This document shows, one piece after another, positions 26,389 through 35,388 of a DNA stretch of 64,000 nucleotides; position 1 is the stretch's first letter; each line of letters opens with the position of its first letter. The notes beneath the pieces are model-generated. The model was not told where the DNA came from and made no database searches. It saw nothing but the letters and a program-made list of their open reading frames with translations. Made by a program: the position numbers and the translations under genes. Source of the DNA: Chryseolinea serpens (GTDB lineage: Bacteria > Bacteroidota > Bacteroidia > Cytophagales > Cyclobacteriaceae). The stretch covers positions 124,001 to 188,000 of the forward strand of contig NZ_FQWQ01000003.1 in NCBI RefSeq assembly GCF_900129725.1, given 5' to 3'.

Positions 26389-27417
26389 ATGAGCATGCAA
26401 AGATCATTCAATAATGGTAATGCGCCAAGCATCGAATCGTCAAGAATCGCGCATTCGATCGGCACCGCCCTGGACCGCTTTATCAAAAACAACCAGGACC
26501 AGTTTGCCTATGCCAGCGGCGAACTCTCCCAACTGCTGCGCGACATCGCCCTGGCCTCCAAGGTCGTGAACCGCGAAGTGAACAAGGCCGGTCTCATCGA
26601 CCTGATGGGTGCCGTGGGCTCCCAAAACCTGGCCGGCGACGACCAGCAAAAACTCGACGTGCTAGCCAACATCCGCTTCACCCGCGCCCTGGCCAAAGGC
26701 GGCGAAGTCTGCGCCCTCATCTCCGAAGAGTCCGACACCTACGTCGACCTCAACAACGAAGGCAAATACGTGATCGCCATCGACCCGCTGGATGGTTCCT
26801 CCAACATCGACGTGAATGTCTCCATCGGCACCATCTTCTCTATTTACCGCCGGAAGAGTCCCGCGGGAACACCTATCCAACCGTCGGACATCCTCCAAAA
26901 AGGATCGGACCAGGTGGCGGCAGGCTATGTCCTCTATGGCTCATCCACCATGCTGGTCTACACCACCGGACACGGCGTGAACGGTTTTACCTACGAGCCC
27001 ACGCTCGGAGAATATTTTTTATCACACCCCCAATTGAAAATGCCCGAGGACGGAAAGATCTACTCCATCAACGAAGGCCTCGCCAACTCCTTCTCCGCGC
27101 CAGTGCAGGCCTATATCCAGTATTGTAAAGACCGCCAGTACACCGCCCGTTATATCGGATCGTTGGTGGCTGATTTTCATCGCAACATGCTGAAGGGAGG
27201 CATCTACATCTATCCCGCGACCGCGAAATCACCCAATGGAAAATTGCGTCTGATGTACGAGTGCAACGCCCTGGCCTTCGTGGCCGAGCAAGCCGGTGGC
27301 AGTGCCACGAATGGCAAGGATCGCATTCTGGACATCGAAGTAAAAGAGCTGCACCAACGCACGGCGTTCTATGTAGGCTCCAAAAACATGGTGGAGAAGG
27401 CTGAGTCCCTTGGTTAA
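26389..27417 (+). CDS. fbp: Fructose-1,6-bisphosphatase class 1
   Basis: 342 residues from ATG 26389 (an in-frame ATG at 26395 is equally possible; the TTG at 26377 lies within the promoter). Metal and phosphate motifs are complete: [28 protein letters not shown] and [21 protein letters not shown]. It hydrolyses fructose-1,6-bisphosphate to fructose-6-phosphate in gluconeogenesis. It is a single-gene unit with its own strong promoter and a very short leader. Confidence 0.95.
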   Translation: MSMQRSFNNGNAPSIESSRIAHSIGTALDRFIKNNQDQFAYASGELSQLLRDIALASKVVNREVNKAGLIDLMGAVGSQNLAGDDQQKLDVLANIRFTRALAKGGEVCALISEESDTYVDLNNEGKYVIAIDPLDGSSNIDVNVSIGTIFSIYRRKSPAGTPIQPSDILQKGSDQVAAGYVLYGSSTMLVYTTGHGVNGFTYEPTLGEYFLSHPQLKMPEDGKIYSINEGLANSFSAPVQAYIQYCKDRQYTARYIGSLVADFHRNMLKGGIYIYPATAKSPNGKLRLMYECNALAFVAEQAGGSATNGKDRILDIEVKELHQRTAFYVGSKNMVEKAESLG

Positions 27418-27542
27418 GGACCTCATCGCGCCGACGAAGCACGCTTTCCTGGATACCCCAACCGTTGAATGATGACCAACGCTTGTCTTTTTCTTTGCTG
27501 TAAAAAATGAAAGCCGTGAAAAAAACAGATCGGCAAGAGATA

Positions 27543-27974
27543 CTACTTCTTTTCCTCTTTACCCGCTTCGTTCTTTTCCTCTGTCAGCAGTTCAGGGGCA
27601 TATTTCAGGATCGACTCATACCAGCGCACCAGCTTCTTGATGTCGGAGACATACACGCGGGATTCGTCATATTCGGGGAGTACGGCTTTGAGGAAAGCCT
27701 TCAGTTCGACCGCATCGGAATTGCCATCCACGCCCAGATCGTTGCCAAAGTCTTTGTGGATCTTTTTCAGGATGTCTTCCAGCGCAACGGTTCCTTCTTT
27801 GGTGGTGGTATAGATGGATATTTCGTTCAGCAACGAGAGCCGGTGGTTGGTGGTGGCCACGAGCTTGGTCTTGGCTTCGTCCAGCGATTCGAGGATGACA
27901 CCCGACTTGGTGGGGGCAACCACTTTGTAGAGTCCTCCTTTTCCCGATACCGTTGCGATTTCAGATATGGTCAT
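27543..27974 (-). CDS. DUF5606 family protein
   Basis: 143 residues from ATG 27974 (an ATG two codons upstream exists). The N-terminal part (TISEIATVSGKGGLYKVVAPTKSG...) matches the small DUF5606 domain, a Bacteroidota-restricted family; the middle and C-terminus (about 65-125) are helical with a Lys/Glu-rich tail. No enzyme motif is seen and it has no signal peptide, so it should be cytoplasmic. It follows engB on the same strand, but a -7 box lies between them, so it may be transcribed on its own. Confidence 0.85.
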   Translation of the reverse strand: MTISEIATVSGKGGLYKVVAPTKSGVILESLDEAKTKLVATTNHRLSLLNEISIYTTTKEGTVALEDILKKIHKDFGNDLGVDGNSDAVELKAFLKAVLPEYDESRVYVSDIKKLVRWYESILKYAPELLTEEKNEAGKEEKK

Positions 27975-27995
27975 ATGCAATTTTTAAATGAGGGG

Positions 27996-28003
27996 CAAAG
28001 CTA
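27996..28003 (-). promoter_or_regulatory. Candidate -7 element upstream of the DUF5606 gene
   Basis: On the minus strand these eight bases read TAGCTTTG, an exact TAnnTTTG. There is no TTG 19 bases upstream, so only half of the promoter is visible. The box is 21 bases before the ATG at 27974. Confidence 0.4.
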
Positions 28004-28033
28004 AAGAAATGGCGAGAAAAGTCCAGCAGCGTC

Positions 28034-28642
28034 TCACTTCTTCCCGCTTCCATTCGCGATGGCGGTTTCCACGAAGGCCAGGATCTCGTCGCGACCGAGT
28101 TTCTTCTCGGACGAGGAGAGGAAGATCGGGGGCAGTTCTTCCCAGCGGGTGAGCAGCGTCTTTTTATAGGCCGCCAGGTTCTTTTGGAGTTCGTTCTGCT
28201 TGAGTTTGTCGGTCTTGGTGAAGATGAACGCCAGGGGCACTTCCTGGCCCCCAGCCCACTCGATGAAGTCGAGGTCGTTGGCCTGGGGTGGGAGACGCGA
28301 ATCCAGCAGCACAAAGAGGCAATTGAGGTTCTCGCGCTGCTTGACGTACTCCTCGATCATTTTGCCAAACCCCTCGCGTGTGCTTTTGCTGGCGCTGGCA
28401 TAGCCATAGCCGGGCAAATCCACGAGGTACCACGTCTTGTTCATCAGGAAGTGATTGATTGTTTGGGTCTTACCGGGTGTCACCGACGTCTTGGCCAATT
28501 TGCGCATGCCGGCGAGCATGTTGATCAGCGAAGACTTGCCAACATTGGAACGGCCTATGAAAGCAAACTCCGGAAGGTCGGGCGCGGGGCATTTCTTAAC
28601 GTCGGCATAACTTGAAATGAATTCCGCGGAGGTTATCTTCAT
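28034..28642 (-). CDS. engB: Ribosome biogenesis GTP-binding protein EngB (YihA/YsxC)
   Basis: 202 residues, normal length. G1 loop [10 protein letters not shown]2 Thr in [12 protein letters not shown]3 DLPGYG, G4 TKTDK and G5 SSSEK are all visible. The protein is an essential GTPase needed for assembly of the large ribosomal subunit. It diverges from the OmpA-family gene; the 156-base gap holds both promoters. Confidence 0.95.
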   Translation of the reverse strand: MKITSAEFISSYADVKKCPAPDLPEFAFIGRSNVGKSSLINMLAGMRKLAKTSVTPGKTQTINHFLMNKTWYLVDLPGYGYASASKSTREGFGKMIEEYVKQRENLNCLFVLLDSRLPPQANDLDFIEWAGGQEVPLAFIFTKTDKLKQNELQKNLAAYKKTLLTRWEELPPIFLSSSEKKLGRDEILAFVETAIANGSGKK

Positions 28643-28798
28643 GGTTAAAGTAATGATTGAAGGTCAAAATACTAAGAATGTAATAACTGTGTGCCTTATG
28701 ATTTCAATTTTATGGGCCAAAATTGTCTCTTTTTCATATCTTGTCGCTATATTGGAATAGATTTTTTAGATAACTTTATTGTTAAAATTTTTTAAACG

Positions 28799-30931
28799 AT
28801 GACCAGTATCCGAAGTGTACTGATTTTTTTAGCACTCGTTTTGGCCCTTATCACCCCCGGTTTTAGTCAGCAGGACCCCAAAGAAACAGCTCGCCAATAC
28901 TACGAACAGGCTGTTTTGATCCTCGGAGAAACCAAAGCTATGGACGATGCCCGTGAAATCATGGTGACGGCCGCCGATTTGGACACCACCTTTATCAAAG
29001 CCAATTACGAGGCCGGCTGGATGCACTTGCGCACCGTACAAAAGGACCGTGCGGTAAAATATTTCCTCCGCGTATACCGCCAGGACCCCTCCTACAAATT
29101 CGACATAGAATACCTGATCGGCCGTGGCTATCAATACGGCGAGCAATTCGACAAGGCCTTGCAATATTACGCCCTCTACAAGGAAAAACTGGTTAAAAAA
29201 TCCAGCTACCAGGGCAAAGACAAGGTAGATAATGCAACGGTAGACCGCACCATTTTCGAGTGTCAGAATGGCAAAGAATTCACTTCAAACCCTGGCAACT
29301 TTTCCATCGTCAACATCGGCCGGGAGATCAACTCTGAATTTGAAGACTACGCGCCCGTGCTGAACGAAAATGAAGATGAGATCGTGTTCACCACCCGTCG
29401 CCGCGAAGACAACTTGAACCAAAACGTGTTCGACGATAACAAACCCTACGAAGATATTTTCACCTCTAAAAAGGCGAACGGCGCCTGGACCTACGCCAAA
29501 AACATCGGCCCCATCGTCAACACACCCTATCACGACTCCAACCTGGCCCTTTCGGCCGACGGTAGCACGTTGTTCATCTTCAAGGACGAAGGTGGCGGCG
29601 ATATCTTCTTCAGCGAGCGCCAGCCCTCGGGCGAGTTTTCCGAACCCGTCGCCCTGCCTGGGATCATTAACTCCAGTTTCGAAGAGAAATCCATTACCAT
29701 TTCCAAGGACGAGAAAACCTTGTACTTCTCCAGTAACCGCCCCGGCGGATTTGGGGGGCTTGATATTTACAGGGCCACCAAAGATTCGAAGGGGGAATGG
29801 ACCAACGTGAAGAACCTGGGCCCCAAGATCAACACCGACCTGGACGACGACGGCCCGTTTATCGACTACGATCTGGTGACGCTGTACTTCAGCAGCAAAG
29901 GCCGCAAAGGCATGGGCGGCTTCGACGTATTCAAGTCCACCTTCGACCTGAAAACCAACGAATGGAGCGAACCCGAAAACCTGGGCTACCCCATCAACAC
30001 CCCCGACGATGACATTTACTTCGTGGCCTCCAAAGACGGCAAGCGCGCCTACTATTCGTCGGTGCGCGAAGACGGTATGGGCTATACGGATATTTACAGC
30101 ATCACCATCCCGGAAGGCTTGAAGAACACCGATGCGGTCACCTCCAAGAAACCGACCGACCTGCCGCCCCCGGTGGATACGGCAGCCAGCGTAGCCGTGA
30201 AGCCGGAGGTCACCCCTACAGACCCGAAGCCTGACGACAAGAATACCAACAAAGTCCCCGTCGTGGTGGTGGCCAAAGTGCCCCCGGCGAAAAAAGACGT
30301 AGTGCCCATCAAATACGTGGTAACCGTGCTGAATGCTGACGATAAAACACCCATGGAACCCAAGATCCGCCTGGTGGGCGCCAAAGACAATGTGATCGTG
30401 CCCATGACCCCGAAAGGGGGTGGGGTGTACGAATTCAGCGTCAGCAACACGAAGCCGAAGGACTATCGCTTGTCGGTGGAACAGGAGGGCTATGTGTTCG
30501 TAAACCAGAACCTGCGCATCGAAGGGGCCACCAGCAAGGAGAAGACCATCAACAAAACCATCGAGATGCGTAAACTCGTGGTGGGCGTCTTCTCGATCCT
30601 GCGCAACATTTACTTCGACTTCGACAAGGCATCGTTCAAAACCGATTCCTACACCGAGCTGAACAAGCTGGAGGCCATGCTCAACCAGAACCCCGGCATG
30701 GTGGTCGAGATCGGTGGCCACACCGACGCCGTCGGCACCAAGGAATACAACCAGAACCTCAGCCAACGTCGTGCCCAGGCCGTGAAAGACTACCTGGTGA
30801 AGAAAGGCATCGATACACGTCGTGTGAAGCCCGTGGGCTATGGCAAATCCAAGCCCCTGGCCAGCAACGACGACGAGGAGGATGGACGCGAGCTGAACCG
30901 CCGCGTGGAATTCAAGGTGTTGGAGAAATAG
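28799..30931 (+). CDS. PorE-like OmpA-family outer membrane lipoprotein-type protein (TPR, PD40 propeller, CRD, OmpA)
   Basis: 710 residues with a signal peptide at about 1-22 (RSVLIFLALVLALITPGFS). In order: TPR-like helices (about 30-125), a PD40/WD40-like beta-propeller (about 150-440) with repeated blocks such as KTLYFSSNRPGGFGGLDIYRA and TLYFSSKGRKGMGGFDVF, a Pro/Asp-rich linker, a carboxypeptidase-regulatory-like domain (about 500-585), and an OmpA peptidoglycan-binding domain (about 600-710; GGHTDAVGTKEYNQNLSQRR). This is the order described for PorE, which ties the type IX secretion machinery to the cell wall. Similar proteins with other roles exist, so PorE is a suggestion; a PorT gene two genes downstream supports it. 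TAACTTTA at 28771-28778 may be the -7 box. Confidence 0.85.
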   Translation: MTSIRSVLIFLALVLALITPGFSQQDPKETARQYYEQAVLILGETKAMDDAREIMVTAADLDTTFIKANYEAGWMHLRTVQKDRAVKYFLRVYRQDPSYKFDIEYLIGRGYQYGEQFDKALQYYALYKEKLVKKSSYQGKDKVDNATVDRTIFECQNGKEFTSNPGNFSIVNIGREINSEFEDYAPVLNENEDEIVFTTRRREDNLNQNVFDDNKPYEDIFTSKKANGAWTYAKNIGPIVNTPYHDSNLALSADGSTLFIFKDEGGGDIFFSERQPSGEFSEPVALPGIINSSFEEKSITISKDEKTLYFSSNRPGGFGGLDIYRATKDSKGEWTNVKNLGPKINTDLDDDGPFIDYDLVTLYFSSKGRKGMGGFDVFKSTFDLKTNEWSEPENLGYPINTPDDDIYFVASKDGKRAYYSSVREDGMGYTDIYSITIPEGLKNTDAVTSKKPTDLPPPVDTAASVAVKPEVTPTDPKPDDKNTNKVPVVVVAKVPPAKKDVVPIKYVVTVLNADDKTPMEPKIRLVGAKDNVIVPMTPKGGGVYEFSVSNTKPKDYRLSVEQEGYVFVNQNLRIEGATSKEKTINKTIEMRKLVVGVFSILRNIYFDFDKASFKTDSYTELNKLEAMLNQNPGMVVEIGGHTDAVGTKEYNQNLSQRRAQAVKDYLVKKGIDTRRVKPVGYGKSKPLASNDDEEDGRELNRRVEFKVLEK

Positions 30932-30987
30932 CCGTGATTTCTTTCCTAAACCCAAACCCGTTACCTTCGGGCCTGTTTTAGTGAAGC

Positions 30988-31710
30988 ATGGCAGTCGTAC
31001 CGTACAAAGAGGAGAACACGTCAAAAAAGGAGCAGGTGGCCCGGATGTTCAACAACATCAGCCACCGCTATGATTTTCTTAACCATTTTCTGAGCCTGGG
31101 CATCGACCGGGGGTGGCGTAAAAAGGCCATCAACCTGTTGCGTCCTTTAAAGCCGCGCCAACTGCTGGACGTGGCCACGGGCACCGGCGACTTTGCTCTC
31201 CAGGCCCTGAGCCTGAACCCCGAAAAGATCACCGGCGTAGACATTTCCGAAGGCATGCTGCAGGTGGGACGAAAAAAAATGCAGGACCGCAACGTAGCCG
31301 ACAAGATCGTGCTGCAACTGGCCGATTCTGAAAATCTCCCCTTTGAGGAAAATAAGTTTGATGCCGTGACCGTTGGGTTTGGAGTGCGGAACTTCGAACA
31401 CCTGGAACGCGGCCTGGAAGAGATCTTCCGGGTGCTGAGACCGGGTGGCGTAGCGGTGATATTGGAGTTTTCAAGACCCCGCAAGTTCCCATTCAAACAG
31501 GGATACAATTTTTATTTTAAGTTCATTTTACCTAAAATAGGCAGGATTGTGTCGAGTGATAAGACGGCTTATACCTATCTGCCGGAGTCAGTCGAGGCCT
31601 TCCCGGATGGCGAGGATTTTCTTCGCATCTTGCGCGACGTAGGATTTAAACAGACCCAATGCAAGTCACTCACTTTTGGCATAAGCTCTATCTACACCGG
31701 CATAAAATAG
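30988..31710 (+). CDS. ubiE: Demethylmenaquinone methyltransferase (UbiE/MenG)
   Basis: 240 residues. SAM-binding motif LLDVATGTGDFALQAL, post-motifs GVDISEGML and VTVGFGVRNF, and the C-terminal CKSLTFGISSIYTGIK all fit UbiE/MenG. It methylates demethylmenaquinone; Bacteroidota use menaquinone, so that is the expected substrate. The last 52 bases overlap the start of porT in another frame, suggesting translational coupling. Confidence 0.94.
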   Translation: MAVVPYKEENTSKKEQVARMFNNISHRYDFLNHFLSLGIDRGWRKKAINLLRPLKPRQLLDVATGTGDFALQALSLNPEKITGVDISEGMLQVGRKKMQDRNVADKIVLQLADSENLPFEENKFDAVTVGFGVRNFEHLERGLEEIFRVLRPGGVAVILEFSRPRKFPFKQGYNFYFKFILPKIGRIVSSDKTAYTYLPESVEAFPDGEDFLRILRDVGFKQTQCKSLTFGISSIYTGIK

Positions 31711-32390
31711 TTTTCGCGCTCGCGCTGTTGGTCTGTGCTTTCACCGCGGAGGCGCAAAAGAACACCTGGGTCCAGAAAAATAACCCCAACTACGACAATA
31801 AGAAACTGACCTACGGTTTCCTCATCGCCCTGCATTCGTCCATTTACCAGGTTCAGTATTCCGACAAGTTTATCACCCCCAAGTTCGACACGGTCCATTC
31901 CATCAACCCGTCGTGGACGTCGGGCTTTTCGCTGGGCTTTATCGTGAACTACCGCATCACCGAATATTTGGACGTGCGCCTCACACCGCAGGTGTCGTTC
32001 TATGAACAACGGGTCCAGTACCGTTACACCGACGAGCGCATCGACAACCAGCGCATCGAATCCACCATGGTGGAATTTCCGATGTTGTTGAAATACAAGT
32101 CCGAACGCCGCGGCAACATCCGCATGTACATGGTGGGCGGGGTGAAGCCGGCCATCGAAGCATCGGGCAAGAAGAGCGATTCAGGGGAGAGTTTGGAAGT
32201 GACCAATTCTAACATGAGCCTGGAGGCGGGGTTTGGGTTCGATCTCTACTATCCGCTCTTCAAGTTTTCTCCAGAACTCCGTTTTTCGCGTGGCATCGTC
32301 AACGTGCTGGGCAACCCCAACAACGTGTACGGCCAGCCTTTGCACCGGATGAACACCAATACCATCACCTTGTATTTCATGTTCCAATAA
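31659..32390 (+). CDS. porT: PorT family outer membrane protein (type IX secretion)
   Basis: 243 residues. The only plausible start is the ATG at 31659, inside ubiE; the signal peptide follows (KIVFALALLVCAFTAEA, cleavage near residue 33). The mature part looks like an eight-stranded outer-membrane barrel: alternating strands ending in TNTITLYFMFQ with a terminal aromatic. PorT is needed for assembly of the type IX secretion system and gliding in Bacteroidota, and the ubiE-porT gene order recurs in the phylum. The 52-base overlap with ubiE is unusually long but there is no later Met before the signal core. Confidence 0.87.
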   Translation: MQVTHFWHKLYLHRHKIVFALALLVCAFTAEAQKNTWVQKNNPNYDNKKLTYGFLIALHSSIYQVQYSDKFITPKFDTVHSINPSWTSGFSLGFIVNYRITEYLDVRLTPQVSFYEQRVQYRYTDERIDNQRIESTMVEFPMLLKYKSERRGNIRMYMVGGVKPAIEASGKKSDSGESLEVTNSNMSLEAGFGFDLYYPLFKFSPELRFSRGIVNVLGNPNNVYGQPLHRMNTNTITLYFMFQ

Positions 32391-32509
32391 CCGCCTGACC
32401 GCCGTTCAAATTTCCGGTTCGGGCGCAAAAAGGAAAACCGATTTTTCGCGGCAGTCGCCCGAAGTTTTACGTTATTTTGGGCAAGTCAAAAAAATCCCAT
32501 CGTTCCACT

Positions 32510-33265
32510 ATGAGCAAGAGAATCGTCCTCATCACCGGCGCCACGTCGGGTATCGGAGAAGCCGCCGCCCGTTTGCTGGCGAAAAACAATTTTGATCTCA
32601 TCCTTTGCGGCCGCCGCCAAGACCGGCTGGACGCCCTTCAAAAGGAGCTCTTATCCCAGACCAGCGTGACAACGCTTTCGTTTGAGGTGCGCGACGCGCA
32701 GGCCGTACAAGCCGCGATCCGTTCCCTGCCGGAGAAATGGAAGGCCATCGATGTGCTCATCAACAACGCTGGTAATGCCCACGGCTTTGATCCCATCCAA
32801 ACGGGCAGCCTGGAGGACTGGGATGCCATGATCGACATCAACGTGAAGGGCCTGCTCTATGTGTCGAAGGAAGTGATCCCCGGCATGACGGAACGGGCTT
32901 CGGGCCACATCATCAACCTGGGGTCTATCGCCGGCAAGGAAGTCTATCCCGGTGGCAACGTCTACTGTGCCAGCAAATTTGCTGTGGACGCGCTCACCAA
33001 GGGCATGCGCCTCGACCTGAATCCCTACAACATAAAAGTGACGTCCATAAACCCGGGACTTGTTGAAACCGAGTTTGCCTTGGTACGCTTCAAGGGCAAC
33101 GAAGAAAAAGCAGCCAGTGTGTATAAGGGCATGAAGCCTTTGACCGGGCCCGACATTGCCGACATCATGCTGTATGTGTTGCAAGCCCCGCCACACGTTG
33201 TGCTGGCCGACATTACGGTGTTTCCCACGGCCCAAGCCAGCGCTGCGGTGGTGAAAAGAGTTTAG
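32510..33265 (+). CDS. Short-chain dehydrogenase/reductase (YdfG-like)
   Basis: 251 residues from ATG 32510; an upstream in-frame start at 32477 only adds basic residues. Cofactor motif TGATSGIG (about 9-16), NNAG, Ser in LGSIAG, and the catalytic YCASK with Tyr and Lys. Gly/Arg choice after the first strand (CGRRQDR) suggests NADP(H). It resembles the YdfG group acting on 3-hydroxy acids such as serine or 3-hydroxypropionate; the real substrate is not evident. It converges with the esterase gene, their stops overlapping by four bases. Confidence 0.9.
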   Translation: MSKRIVLITGATSGIGEAAARLLAKNNFDLILCGRRQDRLDALQKELLSQTSVTTLSFEVRDAQAVQAAIRSLPEKWKAIDVLINNAGNAHGFDPIQTGSLEDWDAMIDINVKGLLYVSKEVIPGMTERASGHIINLGSIAGKEVYPGGNVYCASKFAVDALTKGMRLDLNPYNIKVTSINPGLVETEFALVRFKGNEEKAASVYKGMKPLTGPDIADIMLYVLQAPPHVVLADITVFPTAQASAAVVKRV

Positions 33266-33915
33266 CTAAGTTTTAACAAGGTAGCACTGTCCATCTCGTG
33301 TTTTCCATCAAAGGAAATGACGCGCGGTGTGATGCCCAATTTAGCGGAGAGCAGGTTCATCTCGGCGAAGCGACTGTCGTTGATGAAGGGATCGGAGGTG
33401 CCATAGACAAAGCACGTTTCCTTGTGCTCCAGAATTTGGTGAGCCGAATGAAAGTCCATGTCGGGAGGGAAGACACCGGCCCAGAGAATCAGGCGTTGGA
33501 ATTTCACTTTGCCTTCGACGGCCCAGCGTGAAGCGGTGGCCGCGCCTTGTGAAAATCCCAGGATGGTCACGGGAATGTCCATGACGTTCTCCAGCACGTT
33601 TTGTTCGATGGCGTTGAGGTAAGCCAGATAGTTTTGAATGTCCACCAACCGGTTTTCTTTGGTCATCCACGAGGCGCCTACGCGGTCGGAAGCGCGGCCG
33701 GTGGTCTGCAGGTTGTCGAGGTAAAAGTGGGCCAGTCCTTCGGGGGCAACGACGAAGATGTGTTGGTCTTCCAGTACTTTAAATTTCTTCAGAAAGTGTT
33801 CCGCCAGTTGGCCGTAGCCGTGAAGCACAAACCAGATCTGCCGGGTTTGGGTGCTCAGTGTGCCCAGGGTGAAGTAACGGGCCTGGTAGGGGATGACGAT
33901 CGGGTGTTGCTCCAT
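33262..33915 (-). CDS. Alpha/beta hydrolase, carboxylesterase/phospholipase type
   Basis: 217 residues. Oxyanion segment VLHGYGQLAEHF, nucleophile Ser122 in ILGFSQGAATAS, an Asp in YGTSDPFI and a His in ISFDGKHEMD complete a Ser-Asp-His triad. No signal peptide is present, so it is probably cytoplasmic. It resembles the small YpfH-like esterases; substrate unknown. TACTTTTA at 33927-33920 on this strand may be a -7 box, one base off. Confidence 0.87.
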   Translation of the reverse strand: MEQHPIVIPYQARYFTLGTLSTQTRQIWFVLHGYGQLAEHFLKKFKVLEDQHIFVVAPEGLAHFYLDNLQTTGRASDRVGASWMTKENRLVDIQNYLAYLNAIEQNVLENVMDIPVTILGFSQGAATASRWAVEGKVKFQRLILWAGVFPPDMDFHSAHQILEHKETCFVYGTSDPFINDSRFAEMNLLSAKLGITPRVISFDGKHEMDSATLLKLS

Positions 33916-33933
33916 GCGCTAAAAGTAAGCAAT

Positions 33934-33963
33934 AAAAAAAGGCCTCCGGTAAGGAAGCCTTTG
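33934..33963 (-). terminator. Rho-independent terminator of the 33984-35320 unit
   Basis: On the minus strand a nine-base stem (AAGGCTTCC with GGAGGCCTT, one G-T pair) and a five-base loop are followed by seven T. It starts 21 bases after the stop of the small secreted protein gene. Confidence 0.75.
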
Positions 33964-33983
33964 TGATGTTGGTCGGTGCGCGA

Positions 33984-34403
33984 TCAGCGTTTGAAACCCA
34001 GTGCACTGCCGCCGCAATATCCGGTAGAACCATCGAAGGTATACTGGATGTAGTAGATGCCGGTGGTGTTGCAAGGATAAGCAATGGCCGAAATGAACTG
34101 GCCGTTGATCTTACTGGTGGCTACTTTGTTCCGGTTGGAATCGTACAGGCTCACCACGATGCCATCGGTAGGCTGGGCTGCTGCACAGATGTTGATCATA
34201 TACTGCGTGCCTTTGGTGAACACGTAGCTATACTCCACAAAGTCTTTTCCCCCCTTTTCAATTTTATAGCTCTTCAGGAAGTTGAAACCTGCAGAAAGCT
34301 TGGGAATGCACTGGTTGCTTAAGGCTTCTGAGTTGCACTGTCCGATCACTTCTAAGGCGCTTAGAACGAAAACGGATAGAACAATAGCAATTAACTTTTT
34401 CAT
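33984..34403 (-). CDS. Small secreted Cys-containing protein, possibly PPC-like fold
   Basis: 139 residues. Signal peptide at about 1-21 (KKLIAIVLSVFVLSALEVIG). The mature part has five Cys (23, 32 and three in the second half) and a run of beta strands ending in TTGIYYIQYTFDGSTGYCGG. The pattern of a hydrophobic strand, LYD and GIYYIQ recalls pre-peptidase C-terminal (PPC) beta-sandwiches, but I am not sure. It lies 17 bases after the lipoprotein gene and a terminator follows, so the two form a short transcription unit of two exported proteins. Function unknown. Confidence 0.8.
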   Translation of the reverse strand: MKKLIAIVLSVFVLSALEVIGQCNSEALSNQCIPKLSAGFNFLKSYKIEKGGKDFVEYSYVFTKGTQYMINICAAAQPTDGIVVSLYDSNRNKVATSKINGQFISAIAYPCNTTGIYYIQYTFDGSTGYCGGSALGFKR

Positions 34404-34420
34404 AGGCTCCTTTTATATGC

Positions 34421-35320
34421 TTAGCTTATAATCTTGTTTCTGATGGAAGAGGCTGTGGCCCGGATGTTGGCAATATCTTCGGGCTTGATATCGATCGTGC
34501 TGGAGCTGTTGTCTTTGATGACCATAACGCCATCCACGATCTCGAAAGTTGATTCTTTATAGGTATACGTGATGTTTACCTTGTCATAAATCTTTTTCAA
34601 CTCCTCCATGTCAGTCAACAATGATGCCATATTTTGGTCCGTTTCCTTGTAGAAAGAGAGGAGCAGCAATATGTTTTCGAGGATGATTTTTTGCTCACCG
34701 ATGGTTTCTTGCAGTTCCTTGTTGGTCGGGTTGGCTTGTGCCACTTCGCACGTGATGTGGAGCGCTTCCAGCCAGCCGCCGGTCAGGAACAACACGCTAA
34801 GATTCGAGCGGTTTTGCGTTTGCAGGTAGTGGTTGATGCTGTTGAAGTTCTGGGTGGTGATGAGCAGCAGCGAATCGAGGTTCTTGCTGTTGGTGGCCAG
34901 GCGGCCAATGGTTTCGATGTCGAAAAATTGGCCAATGTTGAGGCCGTCGGCCAGGCTCTTGATGGAAGCCATGTATTTCACACCGTCGTTGTTCTGTTCA
35001 TAGATATTGGTGTAGCCCAGGTCGGTGCCATAAACGCCCAGGTTGAGGGCTTTCTTGTAGTTGCTGTTGTACTTCGAGCTGTTGTCGGCCGAGTTGAGGT
35101 AGCCCACGTTGTACTTTTTGCCGGACTCTTTCAGCAATACCGAGATCTCCAACGGGCTTGGGATCTGTTGCAGGATATCACCAATAACGCCTTCGGATAT
35201 CGAAGGCCCCTCGGCTTTCGCCGTGTCCAGCCCTTCAATGAAAGCCTGCTCATCCGTTTTCTTGGAAGAGCCGCCGCATGCGAAGAGCGTCAGTATTAGC
35301 CCGATCAATACAATTCTCAT
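34421..35320 (-). CDS. Orphan lipoprotein, unknown function
   Basis: 299 residues. Lipobox LFAC with Cys15, then GGSSKK (no Asp at +2), so it should be lipidated and sent toward the outer membrane. The mature part (about 30-250) is mostly helical, with repeated Asn/Ser/Leu-rich helices and no known motif. A short strand-rich tail is followed by a basic end. Its promoter (35342-35371) is a perfect consensus, so it is transcribed apart from the ABC transporter gene before it. Confidence 0.82.
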   Translation of the reverse strand: MRIVLIGLILTLFACGGSSKKTDEQAFIEGLDTAKAEGPSISEGVIGDILQQIPSPLEISVLLKESGKKYNVGYLNSADNSSKYNSNYKKALNLGVYGTDLGYTNIYEQNNDGVKYMASIKSLADGLNIGQFFDIETIGRLATNSKNLDSLLLITTQNFNSINHYLQTQNRSNLSVLFLTGGWLEALHITCEVAQANPTNKELQETIGEQKIILENILLLLSFYKETDQNMASLLTDMEELKKIYDKVNITYTYKESTFEIVDGVMVIKDNSSSTIDIKPEDIANIRATASSIRNKIIS

Positions 35321-35341
35321 AGCTATAAAATTATTCGTTCA

Positions 35342-35371
35342 CAAAGTTAGAAATTCAGCATTCCCAGCCAA
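35342..35371 (-). promoter_or_regulatory. Promoter of the lipoprotein/secreted protein unit
   Basis: On the minus strand: TTG (35371-35369), a 19-base spacer, TAACTTTG (35349-35342). This is an exact match to the Bacteroidota consensus, 21 bases before the ATG at 35320. Confidence 0.75.
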
Positions 35372-35388
35372 AAAGTTACCTGAATGCT

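Noticed and set aside
29285-31024. 579-codon open frame on the minus strand
   Set aside because: Antisense to the PorE-like gene and the start of ubiE, both well supported by domains.
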